A stretch of DNA of 11,059 bases from DASPXY01 sp038227745 (GTDB lineage Bacteria; Planctomycetota; Planctomycetia; Gemmatales; Gemmataceae). Positions within the stretch are counted from its first letter, which is position 1, and each line of letters begins with the position of its first letter. Shown piece by piece: positions 1 through 6,611 of the stretch. Location: contig JBBRPS010000315.1 of the NCBI GenBank assembly GCA_038227745.1, forward strand, positions 1 to 11,059, given 5' to 3'. Both the position numbers and the translations under genes were made by a program. The notes beneath the pieces were generated by a model. It did not search any database, was not told where the DNA came from, and saw only the letters and a list, made by a program, of their open reading frames with translations.

Positions 1-2
1 AC

Positions 3-250
3 ACGGACCGTGTCACCGCCGTGGCGTACAGCCCCGACGGCAAGCGCCTGGCCAGCGCCTCGTGGGACAAGACGGTGAAGGTGTGGGACGCGGCCACGGG
101 GCAAGAGGCCCTCTCCCTCAAGGGCCACACGGAAGGGGTTCTCGCCGTGGCGTACAGCCCCGACGGCAAGCGCCTGGCCAGCGCCTCGTGGGACAAGACG
201 GTGAAGGTGTGGGACGCGAAGACGGGGCAGGAGATTCTCTCCCTCAATCT
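3..250 (+). pseudogene. WD40-repeat protein, 3' fragment with no proper end
   Basis: The frame starting at base 3 encodes two successive WD40 blades, each with the pattern V-A-Y-S-P-D-G-K-R-L-A-S-A-S-W-D-K-T-V-K followed by VWD and a T-G-Q-E turn, separated by a GHTEGV linker (GH ... WD signature). WD40 propellers are protein-interaction scaffolds; in planctomycetes they often sit on Ser/Thr kinases or large secreted proteins, but the upstream part is outside the window, so the parent is unknown. WD40 similarity stops at about base 245 (EILSLN). The frame then continues open to base 830 only as the antisense of the phosphatase gene at 260-1003, giving low-complexity Arg/Ser/Pro sequence. So the gene either lost its 3' end here or ends in a non-homologous tail. 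Domain assignment is secure; the status as broken is inference. Confidence 0.6.
18..218 (+). repeat. Exact tandem repeat of a WD40 blade (126-bp period)
   Basis: Bases 18-92 and 144-218 are identical over 75 bp, offset by 126 bp (42 codons, one WD40 blade). The linkers between copies differ (GCCACGGGGCAAGAGGCC against AAGACGGGGCAGGAGATT). Perfect nucleotide identity including third codon positions indicates recent duplication or gene conversion between blades, rather than selection on the protein alone. Confidence 0.9.
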
Positions 251-259
251 CCAGTCTAC

Positions 260-1003
260 TCAGCGGCCATGTTTTATCAACATCAGGGTGATGTCGTCGT
301 TGCGCAGGCGGCGTTCGTCGCGGAGGGTGCCGGCCCAGTTGGCGAAGGCGTCCTGTGGCGACGCGGCCTGCAGCAGCTGGTCGAGCTCCTGCCATGGCCT
401 GCCGGACGACTCGACCTGCTCGAGGAACCACATCGCCAGCGCGTCGGTCATCAGCCACAGGCGGTCGCCGGCCTGCCAGTCGCCCTCGACGCGGCGCGAG
501 CGCTTCTCGATGGCCGCGCCGTCGCAGCCGCGCGAGCCGACCAGCCAGGGGGACGTGCCGAAGTCGGCGGCGCAGACGAGCGGGAAGGTGCCGTGCAGGC
601 GGTCGCCGCGCGTGTGGAACAGACAACTGTCGCCGACCGCCAGCGCCTGCCAGTGCGTCGGCCGCACGACGACGCCGAGGAAGGTGGCGAAGGCGCCCTG
701 CTCCAGTTTGATCTCGGCGTACCAGGGCAGGCCGCCGCCGCCGACCTGGGCGGCCCAGCGCTGCTGCAGGCCGGGCAGCCAGTCGGCCCAGGCGCCGAGG
801 CCGTCGGCGGTGGCGTTGACGAAGTCGTAGACGAGCAGGCGGGCCCACAGGGCGCTGAAGGAGCTTTCCGCGGCGCCGTCGGCGATGGCGAAGCGGCCGC
901 GCTGCTCGTTGACGGCGGTGGCGTCCTCGTACTCCTCGACGCTGTGGCCGCGCTTGGGCAGCGCCAGGGTCTGCCAGAAGATCGGGGGACCGCCCTCGGA
1001 CAT
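260..1003 (-). CDS. PP2C-like Ser/Thr protein phosphatase domain protein
   Basis: The 247-residue protein is close to a minimal PP2C (PPM) domain. Visible PP2C landmarks are EDA near residues 26-28, the metal-binding ADG at 41-43 (AIADGAAES), the GAFATFLGVVV strand at 103-113, AVGDS at 122-126, a metal-ligand Asp in LMTDALA near 187, and the terminal NDDITLMLI at 236-243. PPM enzymes are Mg/Mn-dependent phosphatases that reverse Ser/Thr phosphorylation; there is no signal peptide or membrane segment, so it should be cytoplasmic. Motifs are degenerate (ADGAAES instead of the usual DGMGG), like the short PP2C proteins found beside kinases and vWA proteins in planctomycetes. The start at 1003 gives a complete domain; the upstream GAGG is weak. 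It is convergent with the WD40 fragment and its stop lies about 10 bases beyond the last recognisable WD40 codon. The substrate is unknown. Confidence 0.8.
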   Translation of the reverse strand: MSEGGPPIFWQTLALPKRGHSVEEYEDATAVNEQRGRFAIADGAAESSFSALWARLLVYDFVNATADGLGAWADWLPGLQQRWAAQVGGGGLPWYAEIKLEQGAFATFLGVVVRPTHWQALAVGDSCLFHTRGDRLHGTFPLVCAADFGTSPWLVGSRGCDGAAIEKRSRRVEGDWQAGDRLWLMTDALAMWFLEQVESSGRPWQELDQLLQAASPQDAFANWAGTLRDERRLRNDDITLMLIKHGR

Positions 1004-1132
1004 TCGCGCACCGCCTCGGTCCTGGACCGGCCGCGCCGGGCGGGGAGGGCCATCGCCCTCGGCCGGCGCCCGTGTACGCGGCTAGAGTCAGTCTAACCGC
1101 ATGGCGGGCGTGGCTCAAGGCTTTGGCTGCCG

Positions 1133-1228
1133 TTCGTGGGCGACTCGCTCCGCGAGTCGCGCCGGGGCCCTGTCGGACCGCTTGCCCCAGGCCGCCCGGC
1201 GCGACTCGCGGAGCGAGTCGCCCACGAA
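1133..1228. repeat. 34-bp perfect inverted repeat with nested palindromes (REP/BIME-like)
   Basis: Arms 1133-1166 and 1195-1228 are perfect reverse complements over 34 bp, separated by 28 bases. Each arm also contains its own hairpin, GCGACTCGC-TCC-GCGAGTCGC (9-bp stem, 3-base loop), preceded by GTGG. The structure can therefore fold as two small hairpins or one long cruciform. It lies between the halogenase stop (1240) and the phosphatase start (1003), both on the minus strand, so it could also end halogenase transcription. There is no T-run, so a classical intrinsic terminator is not evident. Two inverted units of this kind resemble a BIME, but membership in a dispersed family cannot be shown from one copy pair. 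Confidence 0.85.
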
Positions 1229-1239
1229 GCGGAGGTGCG

Positions 1240-2565
1240 TCACGGCTTCGGACCACTCGGCAGGTACAGCTCGTTGACCTTGTTCTCCGCAACTTCCGGC
1301 GGCACCTGGTCCGTCCACTCCGGGAGGCCCTTCTTCTCCGGCGGGTACAGCGACTCCATCGGTTCCCACACGGCATCGACGCGGTCGGTGAACAGGTCGC
1401 CGATCAGCAGGTCCGTGACGAGGCCGGTGAGGTGCGGGAAGTTGCGGACGAACTTGCCGAAGCTGAAGCCGTCGTAGTACTCGCACACCAGGCGGCGCAT
1501 GCGGTCCACGCCACGGTTGAACGCCGGCGCCCACTTGCCGAGCTGCACCGCCGACACGTCGTCGCGCGCCAGCCCCTCGGCGATGGCGTCCGCGGCCATC
1601 TCGCCCGACTTCAGCGCCAGCAGCACGCCGGACGAGTACAGCGGGTCGAGGAAGCCGAAGGCGTCGCCGACCAGCACCCAGCCGTCCCCCGCCGCCTGCT
1701 TCGTCCGGTACGAGTAGTCCTTGGTCGCAAAGTAACCCGTCACGCGCCGCGCGTTCGCCACGCGCTCCTTGACCGCCGGGCAGCGCTCGACCTCCTCGTG
1801 GTACGTCTGCTCATGACTACCGCGGCCCTTGAACAGGTAGTCGAACGGCGCCACCACGCCGAGGCTGACGATGTTATTGTGCTGCGGGATGTACCACCAC
1901 CAACCCTGGCGATCGACCGTCTGGATGACGAGCGTGGCGCCCTCGTCCTTGCCGGTGTCGCGGTAGGCCCCCTCCCAGTAGGTCCAGATGGCGCCCTTGT
2001 TCAGCACCGGGTCCCAGGCACGCAGCTTGAAGCGGTTCTGCAGCATGGTGCTCTGGCCGCTCGCGTCCACGACGACCTGCGCACGCACTTCTTCCTCCGT
2101 GCCGTCCTCTTTCTGTATGCGCACGCCGATGGCCCGACCGTCCTCGAACAGAACCTCGAGGACGCGCGTACCTTCGTGGACGTCCACGCCGTGTTCGCGG
2201 GCGTTGTTGAGCATCATCAGGTCGAACTCGCTGCGCACCACCTGCCAGGTCTGCGAGCACTCGTGCGGCTTGTTGTCCCAGAAGTAGAACGGGGCCGAGA
2301 GCTTGCCCGCGGCGTTGATGAACTGGACGCTGTACTTCTTGATGAAGTGGCTGGCCTTCATCTTGTCGAGCATGCCGAGCCTTTTGAGGACCCAGTAGGT
2401 CTCGGGGATGAGCGACTCGCCGATGTGGAAGCGCGGGAAGCGGTCGCGCTCGAACAGAGTGACGCGGCGGCCGTGCTGGGCGAGCAGGGTGGAAACCGTG
2501 CTGCCCGCGGGGCCGCCGCCGACGACGACCACGTCCGGGCCGCCCTTGCCGTTCGCCGATGCCAT
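1240..2565 (-). CDS. Flavin-dependent halogenase-like / geranylgeranyl-reductase-like FAD oxidoreductase
   Basis: The 441-aa protein starts with a Rossmann FAD site (DVVVVGGGPAGS, 11-22), then FHIGESLIP (46-54) and FIKKY (74-78). The last may hold the catalytic Lys that forms the chloramine in flavin halogenases. It carries the halogenase signature W-x-W-x-I-P as WWWYIP (222-227), followed by VGDAFGFLDPLYSSG (299-313), matching the GDA FAD motif and the Fx.Px.Sx.G halogenase motif. Such enzymes use reduced FAD, chloride or bromide and oxygen to halogenate an aromatic or carrier-bound substrate. Close relatives without this chemistry (geranylgeranyl reductases) share the fold, so the reaction is not certain. 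The start is set by an excellent AAGGAG five bases upstream of the ATG. There is no flavin reductase, NRPS or PKS nearby; only a MarR-type remnant lies upstream, so the natural substrate is open. Confidence 0.85.
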   Translation of the reverse strand: MASANGKGGPDVVVVGGGPAGSTVSTLLAQHGRRVTLFERDRFPRFHIGESLIPETYWVLKRLGMLDKMKASHFIKKYSVQFINAAGKLSAPFYFWDNKPHECSQTWQVVRSEFDLMMLNNAREHGVDVHEGTRVLEVLFEDGRAIGVRIQKEDGTEEEVRAQVVVDASGQSTMLQNRFKLRAWDPVLNKGAIWTYWEGAYRDTGKDEGATLVIQTVDRQGWWWYIPQHNNIVSLGVVAPFDYLFKGRGSHEQTYHEEVERCPAVKERVANARRVTGYFATKDYSYRTKQAAGDGWVLVGDAFGFLDPLYSSGVLLALKSGEMAADAIAEGLARDDVSAVQLGKWAPAFNRGVDRMRRLVCEYYDGFSFGKFVRNFPHLTGLVTDLLIGDLFTDRVDAVWEPMESLYPPEKKGLPEWTDQVPPEVAENKVNELYLPSGPKP

Positions 2566-2570
2566 AAAAG

Positions 2571-2576
2571 CTCCTT
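2571..2576 (-). promoter_or_regulatory. Strong ribosome binding site of the halogenase gene
   Basis: On the minus strand AAGGAG is followed by CTTTT and then ATG (2565-2563). The 5-base spacing and full anti-SD match fix this start. Confidence 0.8.
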
Positions 2577-2614
2577 GTTGTCTCTCTCGGGGTTGAGGTG
2601 AAGGTCCGCACCGT

Positions 2615-2848
2615 TCAGCGCCAGCTGCTCTCGTCGTCCTCGTGCGGCTCCCGGGCGGCGTGGAGCAGGCCGGCGAGCCGGCGGAGCTGCGCCGCGGTCA
2701 GATGGCCGAGCTGCCGGGCGTGGCAGTCGCGCACCGGGCCGTCCAGTTCGCCCAGGAGGATCAGGCCCGCGGCGGTGATGGCGACCTCGACCACGCGGCG
2801 GTTGTCGGCGGGCCGCTCCGTGAGGAATTTGAAAGTAGATGTCTCCAA
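2615..2848 (-). pseudogene. MarR-family regulator, C-terminal remnant
   Basis: The last 65 or so codons read TERPADNRRVVEVAITAAG (winged-helix wing and following strand), then a long helix with LGELDGPVRDCHARQ and LGHLTAAQLRRLAGLLH. This is the C-terminal half of a MarR regulator: the D-x-R-R-V wing, an x-x-G turn, and the dimerisation helix with LGHL. The first dimer helices and the DNA-recognition helix-turn-helix are absent. Upstream sequence changes abruptly to an AT-richer stretch (about 2825-2935) behind the ATPase stop codon. A TTG at 2848 with AGGAAGG upstream could start a 77-aa protein, but this would lack the recognition helix, so I treat it as a stump. The lost gene may have regulated the halogenase 50 bases downstream; this is inference. 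Confidence 0.65.
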
Positions 2849-2919
2849 CCGACAACCTTCCTGTCCATTGCTTCTTTCCCACTCCAGCCGATTCACGGCT
2901 GTCGTGTCTGCACACGCAT

Positions 2920-4827
2920 CTAATAATCCGTGAGGGAACGGGGCGGGATTGCCATGCGCAGGGCATTGAGCACGGCGGCGACGTCGATCACCTCCTGGAG
3001 GACCGCCCCGGCCACCGGGGGGAGGAATCCCGCCGCCGCAACGGCCATCGCGACCAGGCTCAGCGCCATCCCGCCCACGGCGCTTTGCAGCGCGATCGAG
3101 CGCAGGCGGCCGCTGATGTGCAGGAGCTCGTCCACTTTTTCGAGTGAACTTTCGAGGATCACCGCCCCGGCCGCCTCGGACGTGATGTCGCTGTTTTGGC
3201 CGAAGGCGATCCCCACGGTGGCCGCCGTAAGCGCGGGCGCGTCGTTGACCCCGTCTCCAAGAAAAACCGTGTTCGCCTTTCGCGTCTCGGCCCGGACGAT
3301 CTCCAGTTTCTGCTCGGGCGTCTGGCCGGCGTAGACTTCCGCGATCCCGACCTGCTCCGCCAGATGGCGGACTTCGGACTCCCGGTCCCCAGAAACCAGG
3401 AGCATTCGGTCGAACCGATGCTTGGGCCTCAGGTGGTGGATGAACGACGCACTGTCGGCGCGGGGCTGGTCGCGGAACCGCAGCGTCGCCGCGTACCGCC
3501 CATCGACGAGAGCGATACATTCCAGCCCGCCGGAGGTGGCGGGCAACTCCGCTGCCAACTCGGGCCGCCGAGCGACTGCTTTTTGCCGGCTCGTGACCTC
3601 CACGGATCGCCCTGAGACCGAACCGACCAGCCCCTGCCCGGGAGGCTCGCTGACGGCACTGGCTTCCGGTATCGCGGCCCCAGCCTCGCGGGCGGCGTCC
3701 TGGATCGCCCCGGACAGCGGGTGCTTCGAGTAACGCTCCAGGGAGGCGACCAGCGGCAGCACCTCCTGTCCGTCCCAGCCCTGTCCTGGGATCAGTTCCG
3801 TGAGGCGCGGCTGGCCGTAGGTCAGCGTGCCGGTCTTGTCGAAGATGGCCGTGCGGCAGGTGTCGATCTTCTCCAGCACGGCAGGGTCGCGGATGATGAT
3901 CCCCCGCCGGGCCGCCAGAGACACCGCCCCGATGATCGCCACCGGGATGGCGATCAAGAGCGGGCACGGAGTCGCGACCACCAGGACGGCCAGGAACCGC
4001 ATGGGGTCGGAGCTTGCGGCCCAGGCGATCAGCGCGACAGCCACCGCCACGGGGGTGTAGACGGCGCCGAGCTGGTCTCCCAGCCGTCGCAGGCGCGGGC
4101 GGCTCTGTTCCGACGCCCGCATCACTTGCATGATCTTCGCGTAGCGGGAATCGACGGCTCGTTTGTTCGCCCGTATGGTCAGGACCGAGTCCCCGTTGAC
4201 GGCCCCCGACAGCACGGTCGCTCCGGGTGCCTTGGACAGCTGGTACGGCTCACCAGTGAGGTACGACTCGTCCATCGTGCCATGCCCCTCGGACACAATG
4301 CCGTCCACCGGGCAGACCTCGTGAGGGTACACCACCAGCGTGTCGCCAACCGCCACCGCGTCAAGCGCGACATCGCCCACCTGCCCGTCCTGCTTGCGGT
4401 GCGCGGCGGAGGGCATGCGCCGGGCCAGGGCCGCCAGTACCGACGAGGCGCTGCGAACGGCGTAGCCTTCGAGGGCCTCGCCCCCGGAGAGCATGAGCAC
4501 AACCAGTGTCCCGGCCAGGTACTCGCCTAGCAAGACCGCGGTGACGATGGAAATTCCCGCCAGCAGGTCCGAACCGAACTCGCGCCTGTACAACTTGAAC
4601 AGGAGCTCGAGGACGAGCGGGACACCCCCCAGGGCAAGAGCAAGGACCAGCGGAAGATCGACCATCCGGAGGCCAAGGACGATGTTTTCGGGCCGGAAGC
4701 CAAAGCGCAGGAGCAAGTGGCAGGAGACGGCCAGAACGGCCATGCCGGCGATCAGTACCTGCTTGCGACCCGTGAACATCGTGTTCACTGGAGGAATCCC
4801 TGTCGTCATTCGTCGGCCTCGGGGCAT
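2920..4827 (-). CDS. Heavy-metal-translocating P1B-type ATPase (TPC motif, no HMA domain)
   Basis: The 635-aa integral membrane pump carries all P-type hallmarks: TGEP (191-194) in the actuator domain, phosphorylated Asp330 in DKTGTLT, the P1B-specific His-Pro at 369-370, and GDGVNDAP (524-531). The membrane metal site in the sixth helix is TPC (ATPCPLLIAIP, 285-295) instead of the CPC of copper/zinc pumps. There is no N-terminal HMA metal-binding domain; the protein starts with membrane helices from about residue 24. TPC pumps form a less-studied P1B class, so the metal is uncertain. The C-terminal helices (about 578-624) lack a clear extra cysteine or histidine ligand set. The ATG at 4827 has no good SD; ATG 4809 (MTTG) has GAGG seven bases upstream and may be the true start, shortening it by six residues. 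It is the only intact gene in the 2600-7271 block and could be kept by selection. Confidence 0.9.
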   Translation of the reverse strand: MPRGRRMTTGIPPVNTMFTGRKQVLIAGMAVLAVSCHLLLRFGFRPENIVLGLRMVDLPLVLALALGGVPLVLELLFKLYRREFGSDLLAGISIVTAVLLGEYLAGTLVVLMLSGGEALEGYAVRSASSVLAALARRMPSAAHRKQDGQVGDVALDAVAVGDTLVVYPHEVCPVDGIVSEGHGTMDESYLTGEPYQLSKAPGATVLSGAVNGDSVLTIRANKRAVDSRYAKIMQVMRASEQSRPRLRRLGDQLGAVYTPVAVAVALIAWAASSDPMRFLAVLVVATPCPLLIAIPVAIIGAVSLAARRGIIIRDPAVLEKIDTCRTAIFDKTGTLTYGQPRLTELIPGQGWDGQEVLPLVASLERYSKHPLSGAIQDAAREAGAAIPEASAVSEPPGQGLVGSVSGRSVEVTSRQKAVARRPELAAELPATSGGLECIALVDGRYAATLRFRDQPRADSASFIHHLRPKHRFDRMLLVSGDRESEVRHLAEQVGIAEVYAGQTPEQKLEIVRAETRKANTVFLGDGVNDAPALTAATVGIAFGQNSDITSEAAGAVILESSLEKVDELLHISGRLRSIALQSAVGGMALSLVAMAVAAAGFLPPVAGAVLQEVIDVAAVLNALRMAIPPRSLTDY

Positions 4828-4868
4828 GGCTGGGTCATAGGCGGAAGGCTTGCTCCTACGGGACCCGA

Positions 4869-5366
4869 TCAGGTGTGCCCCGAACAGATAGGATACGACC
4901 GCAACACCTTCATGTAGTTCCCCCGCACGAAGGCCGTCGGGTTGGCCGCCGAGCGCAGGCTCATGCTGCCTTCGAGCTGCCGGACCGACTGATATTCGTG
5001 TTCCACCAGCCAGGCACGCACCCCTTCCTCCACTCCCCGCACGTAGCGAGGTCCGTGCCGCAACAGCGCCGAGGTCATCATCGCCACCCGGCCGCCGGCG
5101 GCGAAAACCTTGAGCGCGTCCTCGCCAGAGTGGACGCTGCCGGTGACGGCGAGGTCGGCGCGGTGGCGCAGGACGCGGACGATGAGAAGGGCCCAGAGGA
5201 CGGCGTACAGCCCGACGTTCAGCCAGAAGAGCCCGTGTGCCAGGAGGCGGCAGCCGGCACCATGGACGGCGAGCGAGATGATGCCGGTCGCCATCACAAT
5301 CGCGAAGATGTTTGGCGGCAGACCCCGTACGCTGAGTTCGGGCCCCACCGGCGCGGCAGGTCCCAT
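4869..5366 (-). pseudogene. Chimeric remnant: TDT-family transporter N-terminus fused to DHOD-like C-terminus
   Basis: The 165-codon frame has two unrelated halves. Residues 14-70 (GLPPNIFAIVMATGIISLAV, then LFWLNVGLYAVLWALLIVRVL) match the first two transmembrane helices of TDT-family carriers (tellurite-resistance/dicarboxylate transporters), which normally have about ten helices. From about residue 70 it reads ADLAVTGSVHSGEDALK, then VAMMTSALLRHGP, AWLVEHEYQSVRQLEGSMS and ANPTAFVRGNYMKVL. This is the C-terminal end of a dihydroorotate-dehydrogenase-like flavoprotein (COG0167 type, the form often beside ferredoxin oxidoreductases). The joint is in frame near RHRADLA. The start at 5366 has GGGAG seven bases upstream and begins one base after the preceding stop, as in an operon. 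Neither half can function as its parent, so I call it a deletion relic; expression as a two-helix anchored peptide cannot be excluded. Confidence 0.75.
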
Positions 5367-5367
5367 G

Positions 5368-5550
5368 TCAGTCTCCCGGCCCCTGGAGGTAGAAGACCCG
5401 CCGCAATAGCCACACGTTGACCAGGAAACAGCCCAGGCTCGCGAGCATCGCCGGCCAGACGACGGACGAGTCCCCGCCCAGCCAGGCATTCATCGTCGCC
5501 GTGAGCAGCCAGAGTTGCAGCACCACCAGGAGGGTGACGATCAGGAGCCG
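5368..5550 (-). pseudogene. Small two-helix membrane protein, N-terminally truncated
   Basis: About 60 codons encode two hydrophobic helices: LLIVTLLVVLQLWLLTATMN and VWPAMLASLGCFLVNVWLLRR, ending YLQGPGD. It resembles short two-helix planctomycete membrane proteins of unknown function. No ATG or GTG with an SD lies at the beginning; upstream the sequence passes directly into the broken NasC reading frame, whose TGA (5541-5543) overlaps the first codons here. I infer that the original N-terminus was deleted together with the NasC C-terminus. The stop is one base before the ATG of the following transporter fragment, so the two were probably translationally coupled. Confidence 0.55.
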
Positions 5551-5821
5551 GGCCGGCCGATCCGGCCCGACGCCAGCACGATGTTGATCGACGCCAGGCA
5601 GTTGTTGACTCCGTGGGCGTGCTGCTCCATCCCCCGAGCGTGCATCAGGAAGCTCGTCTTCGCGGTCCCCCCCCACTCGGCGGCCTGGCGGATCGCGGGC
5701 TCCTTGATGCCGGTCACCTCGGCCGTCCGCCGCGGCGTCCACTCCCGGACCGCCGCGGCCGCCCGGTCGAAGCCGACGGTGTGGTCGCGGAGGAAGGCGT
5801 GGTCGAGCCAGTCGTTCTCGA

Positions 5822-5829
5822 TCAGTCAG
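5822..5829. other. 4-bp tandem duplication causing a frameshift
   Basis: The plus strand reads TCAGTCAG (CTGACTGA on the coding strand). Removing one copy joins GVLHL to IENDWLDHAF in a single frame that fits molybdopterin oxidoreductases, so the extra four bases are the likely frameshift. Confidence 0.75.
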
Positions 5830-6120
5830 GTGCAGGACGCCGGCGAAGAGTGCTGCGTCCCGGCCGGGCTTGATCGGCAGGATCAGATCGCAGGTGCGGG
5901 CGAGCGGGGTGATGCGGGGGTCCACGTTGATGATCCGCGCCCCGTTCTCGCGGGCCTGCCACACGTAGCTCGTCGTGATCGGGGCGCACTCGGCGACGTT
6001 CGCGCCGCCGATCCAGATGACCTCGGCGAGCGGGATGTCGCTCATGGGGTTCCCGGCCCGGTCGACGCCGAATGCCTTCTTGTTCGCCGCCGCGGCGCTC
6101 ACCATGCACAGCCGGCACAT

Positions 6121-6206
6121 CTCAAGGAAAAAGGATAAAGGAAAAAGGAAAAAGGCGCCGCCTCTTGTCTTCCTTTTTCCTTTTGCCTTTATCCTTTTTC
6201 CTTGAG
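6121..6206. repeat. AT-rich 35-bp inverted repeat inside the NasC remnant
   Basis: Arms 6121-6155 and 6172-6206 are reverse complements with one mismatch (A at left against C at right), around a 16-base loop. Each arm begins CTCAAGGAAAAAGGATAAAG and continues with further GAAAAAGG units, in sharp contrast to the GC-rich surroundings. The element interrupts the NasC frame between GGAS and RLCMVS, where about 26 native codons appear missing. No transposase and no clear target-site duplication is visible. The perfect arms could form a very stable hairpin in RNA. The likely nature is a small mobile or repair-filled palindrome; that is inference. Confidence 0.85.
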
Positions 6207-6611
6207 GAGTGCTCGCGCCGCCCAGGACGGCGAAGGCGTCGTGGCCGTAACTCGCCTGGATGCGGGCGATCTCGGAGGCCACGCGCCGGACGGCCTCGTC
6301 GTAGGGCACGGCCCTGAAGCCCTCGGGCGAGGACGGGTCGCGGAAGTAGGCGCTGGTGAGCCGGTCGTGGTGCGAGCTCTGCAGGTAGCGGCGCACCCCT
6401 TTGGGGCAGAGCATCCCCCGGTTGAACGGGAAGTCCTCCCACGGCTCGAAGCCGATGACCTCGTTGTCCTTGACCTTGAGCTGGATGCCGCACTGCTGCC
6501 CGCAGAAGCAACAGTGCGTCTTCACCAGCCGATCGGGATCGGCCGACGAGTCAAGCCGTTGACCAGCCGGGTAGGCCTTCAGCGGGCCAAACTTCGCCAG
6601 CAGCTCCGGCG

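Noticed and set aside
62..1096. Long plus-strand open frame of 344 codons
   Set aside because: It is the antisense of the PP2C gene and an out-of-frame read of the WD40 repeats; the sequence is Gly/Arg/Val-rich without motifs.
1133..1228. CRISPR array
   Set aside because: Only two copies, inverted relative to each other, with no regular spacers.
1072..2601. Plus-strand open frame of 509 codons
   Set aside because: It is antisense to the halogenase, whose motifs and SD are clear; the plus reading has no recognisable domain.
2615..3967. Minus-strand open frame of 450 codons
   Set aside because: Most of it is an out-of-frame read of the P1B ATPase; only the last 77 codons (MarR stump) show real protein similarity.
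3721..4530. Plus-strand open frame of 269 codons
   Set aside because: Antisense of the ATPase; His/Arg/Gln-rich composition typical of shadows in GC-rich genes.
6121..6206. Palindrome as an intrinsic terminator
   Set aside because: The stem is AT-rich and lies inside a coding remnant; there is no GC stem followed by a U-run.
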